64,000 bases of DNA from Robiginitomaculum sp. GTDB taxonomy: Bacteria; Pseudomonadota; Alphaproteobacteria; Caulobacterales; Maricaulaceae. The translations under genes were made by a program, and so were the position numbers. Where the stretch lies: the NCBI GenBank assembly GCA_015485155.1, contig WFUF01000016.1, positions 1-64,000 of the forward strand. The letters are read 5' to 3'. Each line of letters begins with the position of its first letter. Position 1 is the first letter of the stretch. A model generated the notes under the pieces. That model made no database searches and had not been told where the DNA came from. It was given only the letters and a program-made list of their open reading frames with translations. Positions 9,665 to 18,266 of this stretch are shown piece by piece.

Positions 9665-9740
9665 TAAAAAAACCCTGTTATTAGAGAATCAGCCTTATCT
9701 TTATTACGCAATAGCGCGCAAAAACCCTTGTTTTATTGGA

Positions 9741-9776
9741 GAAAAACAGATGAGATTATTAGTTTCTCATCTGTTT
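9741..9776 (-). terminator. Rho-independent terminator of the DUF5666 gene
   Basis: A perfect 12-bp inverted repeat (9744-9755 with 9765-9776) encloses a 9-base loop. Read on the minus strand, the stem is followed at once by a run of T residues (TTTTTC). It lies 25 bases past the stop of the minus-strand DUF5666 gene, which is the expected place for an intrinsic terminator. Confidence 0.8.
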
Positions 9777-9800
9777 ATATCTCAGGTCAGCAACTGTCAC

Positions 9801-11735
9801 TTAGTTTCCAGGATCACCGTCATTGTCATGATCGCCTGATCCGTCATTATCGTGATCGCCATCATTTCCGTGATCACCATCATTGTCATGGTCGTCTGAG
9901 CCATCATTACCATGATCACCGTTATTGCCATGATCGCCTGAGTCGGAATTATCAGTCTCCAGAGAAACTTTACGTGCCTCCAAAACATTATTGCTATTGA
10001 TGATGCCTTCGACTTCAATCTTGGAATTCAGGGCAATGTCAGTGGCAAGCCCATGCTCAAACAAAGTATTGGCACTGGTGCTGACCGGTTGACCATTAAC
10101 GTCAAAATCCTGTTCCGATACAAAACGATCAACAACACCCTCCAGATCAACATCTACACCGGGCTGACCCACTGTGCCTGTGCTATAGGGTTTTTCTATC
10201 TTGCTGGCTGTCATAGTTAAACCGCCCAATGCAGCATTGGATTTGACCTTGACCATATCGCCATTTCCAAACTGCCCGCCGGGAAAATCATGATCTATGA
10301 TAGCATTGGCGTATTCAATATTAAGATTCTGGATCATAAAGGTTTTCAGATTGGGGTTATGACTTTGTACAATTCCTGTCACCGAAACATGTTCGGCCTC
10401 GGCAAAACCACCTGCCAAATACTCCACTCGACTGGCCTGGATATTTCCTGCCGCATCAAATACCCCGTCCACCTCAACGTAATCACCACTTTGCAGGGAC
10501 GCAAATAATCTGTTTTGGAACAAGGTTGTGGCATCAAAATTAATCTTTTGACCAGCCACATCAAAAGCAGTTGCTGAAATGGCAGTAATCGGCCCTTTTG
10601 CCAGCTCAGAGTCGATAAAGATTGTATCGGCTTCTCCTGAAGACTTGGTGCCTGTCACCCGAACCCGTTTGCCTGAAGTTAGCCCGCTTGCAGCAGCAAG
10701 AGCGCCATCATCCAAAACCCGGGTATATGAGGAAGCTCCATCAATGTAGGAAACACCATTTACAGTAAACCCGGTGGAGGTTTTATTGTACTCGCCAATA
10801 ACAAGGTCAGTGCCGGTACCTCGCGTTGCTATTCCGGTCTCGCCTGCAACCATTGAATTGGAATCGGTAAAGCGCAACCTGATGCGATTATTGGCAGGAT
10901 CAAAATTTACTTCGCCATCACGCAATGCAAAAACTGCAAAAGTGGCAACATCACCAGATAAAATAGAGCTTTGAACCTTTGCCGCAGGTGCGCCAAGACA
11001 GCCACCGCTTGCAGGATCGGTTTCACACAATAATACTGTCACAGGCCCGTTGTTGCCAGTGTATTGCGCCTCTATCTCAAAATCACCATTGGCTCCGATA
11101 TTCACCGCAGCAGCGCTATAGGCTGCAAACCTGCCCATCCCTGCAATATCAACAATCTGGTCAGCATTTTGAGTAGCTGTAATGGCAATCACATCAGGAA
11201 CTGCCTGTGCGGAAGCAGAAAGGGTCAATGTATTTACGCCAGCAAAAACCGGAGCATCGGCAAATCCGTCACAGGAAAATGACAGGGGAAGGCTTACTCC
11301 GTTCATCGGACTGCCTGGCGCTATTGAAAACATGAATGACTGGGAGCCACCGGCTGGAATATCCACAGCAATATTCTTTGAGCCAACCGGATTATTGGTA
11401 ACAGGGTCTGTGGCCTGAAAGGTAAAAGCGCCTATTGAAGGCCCGGCCTGCGCAATCTTGCAATTGGTGGCGGTTGTAGCAGAGGAATTGATTATGGTTG
11501 CAAATGCAGTTGCCTCCTGACCAATTTGAACGGAGCGGCTGGCCGGGCTAATCGCCCCAAACAAGCCAGCTTCTTGCGCCATGACCGATCCGGATGCGAG
11601 TGTGGCGAGCCCGGCAAATATCCCGGTTTTCAATAATTTGGTTAAACCTAAAGCCGGTTTCCCTATAAACTTGCCTGGCAAGTAAGCAGCCGGTACGGAC
11701 GATGAGCCCAATAATAATACTTTATGAGAATTCAT
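9801..11735 (-). CDS. Exported DUF5666-repeat protein with Asp/His/Gly/Asn-rich C-terminal tail
   Basis: 644 residues. The N terminus has a basic stretch, then a hydrophobic segment ending near SVMAQEA, a likely signal peptidase I site at about residue 55. The middle (about residues 300-590) contains repeated small beta domains of the DUF5666 type, with phrases such as NSKIEVEGIINSNNVLEARKV and GDYVEVDGVFDAAGNIQASR. The last ~50 residues are a low-complexity GDHGNDGDHDND tail, likely to bind divalent metal (inference). ATG 11735 is chosen because GGAG sits 6-9 bases before it; a TTG four codons upstream overlaps that ribosome site. It is divergent from the FecI-like sigma factor gene and ends at a clear terminator. 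The cellular role is unknown; a surface metal-binding or calcium-dependent protein is plausible. Confidence 0.75.
   Translation of the reverse strand: MNSHKVLLLGSSSVPAAYLPGKFIGKPALGLTKLLKTGIFAGLATLASGSVMAQEAGLFGAISPASRSVQIGQEATAFATIINSSATTATNCKIAQAGPSIGAFTFQATDPVTNNPVGSKNIAVDIPAGGSQSFMFSIAPGSPMNGVSLPLSFSCDGFADAPVFAGVNTLTLSASAQAVPDVIAITATQNADQIVDIAGMGRFAAYSAAAVNIGANGDFEIEAQYTGNNGPVTVLLCETDPASGGCLGAPAAKVQSSILSGDVATFAVFALRDGEVNFDPANNRIRLRFTDSNSMVAGETGIATRGTGTDLVIGEYNKTSTGFTVNGVSYIDGASSYTRVLDDGALAAASGLTSGKRVRVTGTKSSGEADTIFIDSELAKGPITAISATAFDVAGQKINFDATTLFQNRLFASLQSGDYVEVDGVFDAAGNIQASRVEYLAGGFAEAEHVSVTGIVQSHNPNLKTFMIQNLNIEYANAIIDHDFPGGQFGNGDMVKVKSNAALGGLTMTASKIEKPYSTGTVGQPGVDVDLEGVVDRFVSEQDFDVNGQPVSTSANTLFEHGLATDIALNSKIEVEGIINSNNVLEARKVSLETDNSDSGDHGNNGDHGNDGSDDHDNDGDHGNDGDHDNDGSGDHDNDGDPGN
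9804..9950 (-). repeat. Imperfect 18-bp tandem repeats encoding a GDHGNDGDHDND-type tail
   Basis: About eight imperfect 18-base units built around TCACCATCATTGTCATGA-like sequence. They encode the C-terminal 45-50 residues of the DUF5666 protein, made only of Gly, Asp, His, Asn and a few Ser. The units differ mostly at third codon positions, so the repeat looks maintained at the protein level; copy number could vary between strains. Confidence 0.8.
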
Positions 11736-11946
11736 TTTAATCTCCAACGTTCAACGATCCGGCATTGGGTCGTTCACAACATTGACGGAGCCGTTTGCCA
11801 ATACCCTCCAGTACTAAATGTAAAAATATTTATCCTGGGTTATTTCAAACTCAGAACCCTTGAGGTCACTGCCTGAAATAGTGAAACGCACGAGGTGAAA
11901 CACATCGGTTATTGATGTATTTTTATTTCCGGTCATACTGGTTTTA

Positions 11947-12468
11947 ATGAGCCTTAAAGAGTTAAACGCTATTTTCCTGGCACAGCGTGCCAATCTGTGC
12001 CGTTTTGTTGCTGCGCGTCTGCGCAATGAGGCTATGGCCGAGGATATTGTACAGGAAGTCTGGCTGAAGATAGAAAAGTCCACCACCCCTGAAGTCATCG
12101 ACAACCCGGATGGCTATCTGTTTACCATCGCCAATCGCCTGTGTCTGGATGTTATTCGTCAGCAAAAGCGCCAAAAAGTCAGAGAAGAAAAATGGACAGA
12201 ACAGACCACGACTAAGCTGGATGGCATTGCCACCAGCCAGGAGCAGGATGCGGAATCCATGCTATTACAAGCTGAGCGCATAAGAAAAGTAAGGCTTGCC
12301 ATCAGCAAATTGCCCACAAAATCACAGCAGGCATTTAAGCTGCACCGCATGCAGGAAATGTCACACAAGGAAGTGGCCGCAGAAATGGGCATATCCGTAA
12401 GCACTGTTGAGAAGCACATTATCCGGGCGATGAAAGAGCTGGTTCAAACCTTAAAGGAGGATCAGTAA
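11947..12468 (+). CDS. ECF sigma factor, FecI-like
   Basis: 173 residues with the two-domain structure of extracytoplasmic-function sigma factors. Region 2 contains LCRFVAARLRNEAMAEDIVQEVWLK split over residues 19-45, and region 4 has a helix-turn-helix in KEVAAEMGISVSTVEKHI. It is followed by a FecR-type regulator and a TonB receptor with an N-terminal signalling domain, the standard cell-surface signalling cassette in which substrate binding outside releases the sigma factor inside. ATG 11947 has no strong ribosome site. The 211 bases upstream to the divergent DUF5666 gene should hold both promoters. Confidence 0.88.
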   Translation: MSLKELNAIFLAQRANLCRFVAARLRNEAMAEDIVQEVWLKIEKSTTPEVIDNPDGYLFTIANRLCLDVIRQQKRQKVREEKWTEQTTTKLDGIATSQEQDAESMLLQAERIRKVRLAISKLPTKSQQAFKLHRMQEMSHKEVAAEMGISVSTVEKHIIRAMKELVQTLKEDQ

Positions 12469-12565
12469 TGAGCGCTCTTTTGCCAAAGGAACAAATTAGA
12501 TTATTTGCTTATGGAGGTTTTCCCATGCTGGCGGCGTCTTTAAGTAGAATCGGCAGGAATACACC

Positions 12566-13597
12566 ATGAAAACGCAGTCAAATACAGACGCACAGCGCAC
12601 AATGCAGGACGAGGCCATTTACTGGCACGTTCTGCTGAGTAGTGGTCGCGCCACGCAAAGTGACTGGATGGCTTTTACCCGCTGGCTGGAGGAAAACCCG
12701 GAACGAAATGAAGCCTATGATTTTGTGGTCAGTTCTTGGGAAGCAGTTTCTGAACAGGAAGTGTTTACCCCTGCCCCAACAACAAATGATTTTGGCATCG
12801 CTTATTTTCAGACCCTTTTGCATAAGTTTTCTGGATTGATGAACACAAGGCCATGGGCGCTTGCCGGCGGTTTTGCTGCAGCGGCAATGATAATGGTTAT
12901 GCTTGCCCCGACCATTTTTAATCAGCCCGCCACCTATACGCCGGAAATTTATGCAACAAATGTGGGAGAACAGCGCTCCATAACCCTTGCAGACGGAAGT
13001 ACTGTCGTACTTAACACTGATACAAAAATAGCGGTAAACATAACCCAACATGCCCGCAGTATTGAGCTGCAACAGGGTCAGGCATTCTTCACTGTACAGC
13101 ACGAGAACAACCGGGTTTTTGAAGTAATGGCTAACGGGCTGCGAATTACCGATATAGGAACCAGTTTTGACGTAAAGGCTGTGGATACGCAAACTCAGGT
13201 TTCAGTAATTGACGGGATCGTGGAAGTAAAACCAAAGGCTGCAGATGAACAGGCATCTCCTGTCAGACTGATAGCAGGACAACAGGCAATGCACAGCGCC
13301 AATGACAATATCAAGGTAAAATCCTTTGACCTTAATCAGGCAACGGCATGGCAGCGCGGCAATCTTGTGTTCAAAGACGATAAGCTCTCCATGGTTGTTA
13401 CAGAGATCAATCGCTATTTCAAAAAACCGTTGCGGCTGGCAGATGATGATCTTGCTGAAGTTTTATTTTCAGGGGTCATCCAGATGTCGGATCAAAAACG
13501 AACCGTCCATGACCTTGCTGCCTTATTATCCTTACGGGTGATTGCAACTGATGATGAATTTATTTTGACACAAAACCCGATAGAACCTAATCAGTAA
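12566..13597 (+). CDS. FecR-like anti-sigma/sigma regulator
   Basis: 343 residues. The N-terminal cytoplasmic DUF4880 region (about 12-50) holds the sigma factor, one transmembrane helix lies near 95-115 (LAGGFAAAAMIMVML), and the periplasmic FecR domain has ITLADGSTVVLNTDTKI. The C-terminal part (about 275-340) resembles the small domain that contacts the receptor's signalling domain. It transmits the ligand-bound state of the outer-membrane receptor to the FecI-like sigma factor encoded just upstream. Confidence 0.88.
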   Translation: MKTQSNTDAQRTMQDEAIYWHVLLSSGRATQSDWMAFTRWLEENPERNEAYDFVVSSWEAVSEQEVFTPAPTTNDFGIAYFQTLLHKFSGLMNTRPWALAGGFAAAAMIMVMLAPTIFNQPATYTPEIYATNVGEQRSITLADGSTVVLNTDTKIAVNITQHARSIELQQGQAFFTVQHENNRVFEVMANGLRITDIGTSFDVKAVDTQTQVSVIDGIVEVKPKAADEQASPVRLIAGQQAMHSANDNIKVKSFDLNQATAWQRGNLVFKDDKLSMVVTEINRYFKKPLRLADDDLAEVLFSGVIQMSDQKRTVHDLAALLSLRVIATDDEFILTQNPIEPNQ

Positions 13598-13620
13598 ATG
13601 TCTACAGGTTTGGGGCAAAG

Positions 13621-16125
13621 ATGTTTTGCAGAATTTTGTCAAATGTATTTTTACGGACATTACTGACCAGCAGTTTTTGCGCCATGGGCCTGTGGATATC
13701 TACGCCTGCGGCGATTGCCCAAAGCCCCCGAACCTATATTGTTGACCTGCCGCCATTACAGCTCGACAAATCATTGGAAATTCTGGCTCGTCAAATCAAA
13801 ATTTCCATTGATTTTTCCTCCCATGATCTTAGCCAGGTGCAGGTTCCTGCGATTATTGGCCTTTATCAGCAAAGCGGAGCCTTATCTGCTGTCCTTGCGG
13901 GAAGCGGGTTTAGCTTTGAACAGATAGCACAAGGGGTTTTTAGAATAGTCAAAACTACCCCATTAACTGCATCATCGGACTTTGAGCCAAAGGTCAAACT
14001 CTCAGCAAATGAAAACCAGAGTGATGAAATTATTGTGCGGGCAACAAAACGGCCATCCGTAATGGCACGCTTGCCCATGAGCGTAAGCACCGCCAGTAAT
14101 GAGCAGCTTGAACTATTGCAAATCACCGATACCAATGCATTAGCGCTGCACACCGCTGGTATGTATTCAACCAATCTCGGCCCGGGGCGCAATAAGGTTT
14201 TTATCCGGGGAGTTTCCGATGGAAGTTTTACAGGCCGCCAGCAGGCAACAATTGGCGCCTATCTTGATAATATCAGATTGAACTTTAATGAGCCTGATCC
14301 CTATTTGCAGCTCGATGACATTGCCCGGGTGGAGGTCCTGAAGGGCCCGCAGGGAACTCTATACGGAGCAGGATCATTGGGGGGAGTATATCGGGTTCTT
14401 ACCAATCCACCTGATTTAACTGATTATTCAGTTGCCTTGAACCTTGATACATCATTTACCAAGCGCGGTAGTCAAAACGGCAGGATTAGCGCTACCGTCA
14501 ATCTGCCGCTGATAAAAGACCGACTTGCATTTCGCATTACCGGCTATGGCGATTATAATGCTGGTTATATTGATGACATTCGCCTGAACAAGGAAAACAT
14601 CAACGCCACCAATGTATTTGGAACCAGGCTTCGTATGCTGTGGAATGTCACTCAGCAATGGGAGGTGCTGGCCGGACTTAATTTTCAGGATGTAATTGCC
14701 AAAGATACCCAATACTATGTGCATGAAGCTGGTGAATTTGTGCGTGCCAACTATGTGCCGGAACCCTATGGCGATGACTATATAAACCCATATATTGATA
14801 TAAAGGGCCAGTTCAGATGGGGGGAAATCGTCACTTCCACTGCCTTTATTCACCGAATAATCGATACCCAGACCGATGCCTCACTGGCGGTTCCGCTTAT
14901 TGCCGGCCTGCCAGTTACACCCAGTCCTTTTGTTCAGTCACGGGAGGTCAATATGGCCTCCAATGAAACCCGATTTGTTTCCAGACTTGGCGGCAGTCTG
15001 GATTGGCTGCTCGGAAGTTTTATTGCCCAGCGCAATGAGCGCTTCACCTCAAGCCTTACCATCCCCGGATCAGGACAGGTTCTTCCCGGAGGGGCCACAG
15101 ATGCAGATATTGCTTTTTCTGAAAGGCGAATTACCAGAGTTAATGAGTTGGCACTTTTTGGTGAAGCTACATGGCACTTTCCCTTTGATATTGATGTAAC
15201 AGGAGGTGTGCGCTGGTTCTATTCAAATGAGGAGGTAACGGCCCGGATCGGTGGAGCTCTTGGCACAGGGATAACCACCCGCAATGGCACCAATATTGAT
15301 ACTGGTTTCACTCCCAAAGCCGTAATCAGCTATCGCCGCAATGATAACTCCATGTTTTTTGCACAAATATCACAAGGATACCGGGTTGGCGGCATAAACC
15401 TTAACAGTCCGGAAAGTGTCTTTTTTGAAGACGGAATAAACATTGCCTTTGATGATCCTGACAATGATCAGAGCGAAGATCTATTTGAACCTGACCGTCT
15501 GACCATGGTTGAGGCTGGTGGAAAATTTTCCTTTGATAATGAACGATTGCAAATAAACCTTTCCGCCTTCAGGTTTTATTGGGCCGATATACAAACCGAC
15601 CAGATTTTGCCAACCGGATTTGCTACCATTTTGAATGCCGGTTACGCCCAAAGCAAGGGCGTGGAAATTGATATAATGTTTCAGCCCATACCTGCATTAT
15701 CACTGGATATGAATTTTTCCTATAATGATCCAGACTTAGTGGTTACAAATCCTTTTTTAAGCTCGCAACCAGATGATCACCTGCCGATGATACCGAAGCT
15801 TGCAGGCGGTATTATTGCCCAGTATACGATAAACACCATTAGCGGACACAAATGGACTTTAAGTGGTGATTATACTTATACCGGCAGATCACAACTAACA
15901 TTCGCACAGGTAGACAATCGCAATACAGATCCATCGAATATGCTGAATTTGCGAATTACAGTGGAACGGCCAGACCAATGGCAGGCCGCGATTTATTTAA
16001 GGAATGTACTAGACGAAACCAATAATACTTTTGCCTTTGGCAACCCCTTTAGTTTTAGAACTAAAGTACTGCATACCCCACCAGTTCCGCAAACCATTGG
16101 CATTGTTCTTAGCAGGAAATTCTAG
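13621..16125 (+). CDS. TonB-dependent outer-membrane receptor with signalling (STN) domain
   Basis: 834 residues. A signal peptide ends near TPAAIAQS. Residues about 45-100 form the secretin/TonB N-terminal (STN) domain (LDKSLEILARQIKISIDF), used to signal to FecR. A plug domain follows with SDEIIVRATKRPS as the likely TonB-box region and GPQGTLYGAGSLGG as a conserved plug motif. The rest is a 22-strand barrel ending in a C-terminal phenylalanine (IGIVLSRKF), as outer-membrane proteins do. With the sigma factor and FecR genes it forms a self-inducing uptake system for an iron complex or another large nutrient. The substrate cannot be told from sequence. Confidence 0.9.
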   Translation: MFCRILSNVFLRTLLTSSFCAMGLWISTPAAIAQSPRTYIVDLPPLQLDKSLEILARQIKISIDFSSHDLSQVQVPAIIGLYQQSGALSAVLAGSGFSFEQIAQGVFRIVKTTPLTASSDFEPKVKLSANENQSDEIIVRATKRPSVMARLPMSVSTASNEQLELLQITDTNALALHTAGMYSTNLGPGRNKVFIRGVSDGSFTGRQQATIGAYLDNIRLNFNEPDPYLQLDDIARVEVLKGPQGTLYGAGSLGGVYRVLTNPPDLTDYSVALNLDTSFTKRGSQNGRISATVNLPLIKDRLAFRITGYGDYNAGYIDDIRLNKENINATNVFGTRLRMLWNVTQQWEVLAGLNFQDVIAKDTQYYVHEAGEFVRANYVPEPYGDDYINPYIDIKGQFRWGEIVTSTAFIHRIIDTQTDASLAVPLIAGLPVTPSPFVQSREVNMASNETRFVSRLGGSLDWLLGSFIAQRNERFTSSLTIPGSGQVLPGGATDADIAFSERRITRVNELALFGEATWHFPFDIDVTGGVRWFYSNEEVTARIGGALGTGITTRNGTNIDTGFTPKAVISYRRNDNSMFFAQISQGYRVGGINLNSPESVFFEDGINIAFDDPDNDQSEDLFEPDRLTMVEAGGKFSFDNERLQINLSAFRFYWADIQTDQILPTGFATILNAGYAQSKGVEIDIMFQPIPALSLDMNFSYNDPDLVVTNPFLSSQPDDHLPMIPKLAGGIIAQYTINTISGHKWTLSGDYTYTGRSQLTFAQVDNRNTDPSNMLNLRITVERPDQWQAAIYLRNVLDETNNTFAFGNPFSFRTKVLHTPPVPQTIGIVLSRKF

Positions 16126-16227
16126 GAATATTTTGGTTATCAGTACCAGTGCATGTGTTTTTTCAAAAATGGCGTGTCATTGGCAGCAAATAACCTATAT
16201 AACAGAGCAGATCACAAGAGGATGCCT

Positions 16228-17208
16228 ATGCCACAATTTCCTGCTATTCGTATGCGCCGCACCCGCTCCGCCCCATGGATCAGAAATCTGGTAAGAGAAA
16301 CAGAGCTATCATCAAAAGATCTGATCTGGCCGATATTTGTCCATGAAGGCAAAGAGATACAAGACATTGCTTCCATGCCGGGCGTGCAGCGTTTGCCAGT
16401 ATCGCAACTGTCTAAAATTGCCAAACAAGCAAAGCAATCTGGCATTCCGGCTATTGCAATTTTTCCCAATATTGACCCGGCAAAAAAGGATTTGCGCGGA
16501 ACCGAGGCCGCCAACCCTGACAATCTGGTGTGTCGGGCAATATATGAGCTTAAATCCTCCTGCCCCGATATGGGCGTGATTGCTGATGTGGCACTAGATC
16601 CATTTACCAGTACCGGACAAGACGGAATTGTTATTGATGGCAAGGTTGATAATGATCAGACTTTGGAACAATTAGTGGCGCAATCCCTAACCCAGGTTGG
16701 CGCCGGATGTGATGTGCTGGCCCCGTCCGACATGATGGATGGGCGCATTGGCTATATCCGCGCGGCATTGGAAACCGGTGGTCATCTGGATACGCTGATT
16801 TTGTCTTATGCTGCCAAATATGCTTCTGGTTTTTATGGCCCGTTTCGCGATGCCGTTGGTTCATCTTCAGCCTTGTCTGGTGATAAAAAAACTTATCAGA
16901 TGGATCCAGCCAATAAGGATGAGGCCCTGCGCGAGGTGGCCTTGGACATCGAAGAAGGCGCTGACATGGTGATGGTTAAACCTGGCCTTGCTTATCTCGA
17001 CATTGCCGCACAGGTAAAACAGGCTTTTGGCCTGCCAACCTTTGCCTATCAGGTTTCCGGTGAATACGCGATGATAAGGGCCGCTGCTCAAAATGGCTGG
17101 ATTGATGGCGATGGGGTAATGATGGAAAGCCTCCTAGCTTTTAAGCGCGCCGGGTGCGACGGTATTCTTACCTATTTTGCACCAGATGCAGCCAGGGTTT
17201 TGGGCTAA
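16228..17208 (+). CDS. hemB: Delta-aminolevulinic acid dehydratase (porphobilinogen synthase)
   Basis: Condenses two 5-aminolevulinate molecules to porphobilinogen in tetrapyrrole synthesis. 326 residues, standard length. The two active-site lysines lie in YAAKYASGFYGPFRDAVGS and DMVMVKPGLAYLDI. The metal-site loop reads DVALDPFTSTGQDGI with no cysteines, so this is the magnesium-type rather than the zinc-type enzyme. ATG 16228 is chosen because AAGAGG lies 6 bases before it; ATG 16222 is two codons upstream and overlaps that spacing. It is convergent with korB, with only 2 bases between stops. Confidence 0.96.
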   Translation: MPQFPAIRMRRTRSAPWIRNLVRETELSSKDLIWPIFVHEGKEIQDIASMPGVQRLPVSQLSKIAKQAKQSGIPAIAIFPNIDPAKKDLRGTEAANPDNLVCRAIYELKSSCPDMGVIADVALDPFTSTGQDGIVIDGKVDNDQTLEQLVAQSLTQVGAGCDVLAPSDMMDGRIGYIRAALETGGHLDTLILSYAAKYASGFYGPFRDAVGSSSALSGDKKTYQMDPANKDEALREVALDIEEGADMVMVKPGLAYLDIAAQVKQAFGLPTFAYQVSGEYAMIRAAAQNGWIDGDGVMMESLLAFKRAGCDGILTYFAPDAARVLG

Positions 17209-17210
17209 AA

Positions 17211-18266
17211 CTACCGAAAATTCTTTTGTAATTCCGCAAGTTTGGCTGCGCCTGGATTAAGTTCTGCATACGGAATTTCATTCAATGGCCGCTCTTCCAT
17301 GCGGTTTAGTTCATGCATGTCTGGGTGACTCTCGTCAATATGAATAAGGCCGGTCAGAATTTCCTTGTTTTGTTGTGCCTTTGCCAAAGCCATTGTTGCC
17401 GCAGCGCGGTCTCTTGGATCAAATCCACGCTCCAGCTTGCGAAGCCGGATAACACCGCCATCATGCAATTCTACCGGCATCATTTCACCTTCATCATATT
17501 TTACTTTTATGTCTTTTGATGGTGGTACAAAATCCGCATGAACTGATTTGTGGTAATATTTATAAGTATGGGCATAGGATTTTGTTGATCCCTTATGATC
17601 ATTAAAGCTCACACATGGGGAAATAACATCAATCAGACCAAATCCCTTGTGCTTTAGTCCTGCCTCAATCAATGGCACCAATTGTTCCCGATCACCGGAA
17701 AAACCGCGAGCAACAAATGTTGCACCTACCGAAAGCGCCAGTGATACCGGATCAATTGGCGGCTGTTCATTAGGTGCGCCCTTTTTTGCCAGAGAACCAA
17801 TATCAGCAGAGGCAGAAAACTGGCCCTTGGTAAGACCGTATACACCATTATTTTCCAAGACATAAAGCATGTTTACATTGCGGCGCATTGCATGGACAAA
17901 CTGCCCCAAACCAATGGACAGGCTGTCACCATCACCAGAGACACCAATATAGGTCAAAGAGGAATTTGCTGCCGCAGCACCAGTAGCAACCGATGGCATG
18001 CGACCATGAACCGTATTATTGCCATGGGACTCGCGCAGGAAATAGGCTGTAGTCTTGGAGGAACAACCAATACCTGATACTTTCACCGCCCGGTGCGGCT
18101 CAATGGAAAGACGAAAAAATGCCCGTGCCATGCTGGCCGTTACGCTGTCATGACCGCAGCCGGCGCAAAGGGTGGACATAGCCCCCTCATAATCAGCACG
18201 GGTAAGCCCCAGCTCATTAACCGGCTGGTTCTTACGCCGTATCCGGGGTTTCACAAATGAAGTCAT
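17211..18266 (-). CDS. korB: 2-oxoacid:ferredoxin oxidoreductase, beta subunit (KorB-type)
   Basis: Thiamine-diphosphate subunit of a 2-oxoacid:ferredoxin oxidoreductase; 351 residues. A [4Fe-4S] motif starts at LCAGCGHD with a further Cys in SGIGCSSK, and the TPP/Mg site is GDGDSLSIGLGQ...NNGVYGLTKGQ. The start ATG overlaps the korA stop (ATGA), so the two are translationally coupled. The two-subunit layout is that of 2-oxoglutarate:ferredoxin oxidoreductase rather than pyruvate synthase, but substrate choice is inferred from family resemblance. Confidence 0.9.
   Translation of the reverse strand: MTSFVKPRIRRKNQPVNELGLTRADYEGAMSTLCAGCGHDSVTASMARAFFRLSIEPHRAVKVSGIGCSSKTTAYFLRESHGNNTVHGRMPSVATGAAAANSSLTYIGVSGDGDSLSIGLGQFVHAMRRNVNMLYVLENNGVYGLTKGQFSASADIGSLAKKGAPNEQPPIDPVSLALSVGATFVARGFSGDREQLVPLIEAGLKHKGFGLIDVISPCVSFNDHKGSTKSYAHTYKYYHKSVHADFVPPSKDIKVKYDEGEMMPVELHDGGVIRLRKLERGFDPRDRAAATMALAKAQQNKEILTGLIHIDESHPDMHELNRMEERPLNEIPYAELNPGAAKLAELQKNFR

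Noticed and set aside
9804-9950. CRISPR-like array
   Set aside because: Units of 18 bases are contiguous without spacers and are in frame in a coding region; it is a protein-coding repeat.
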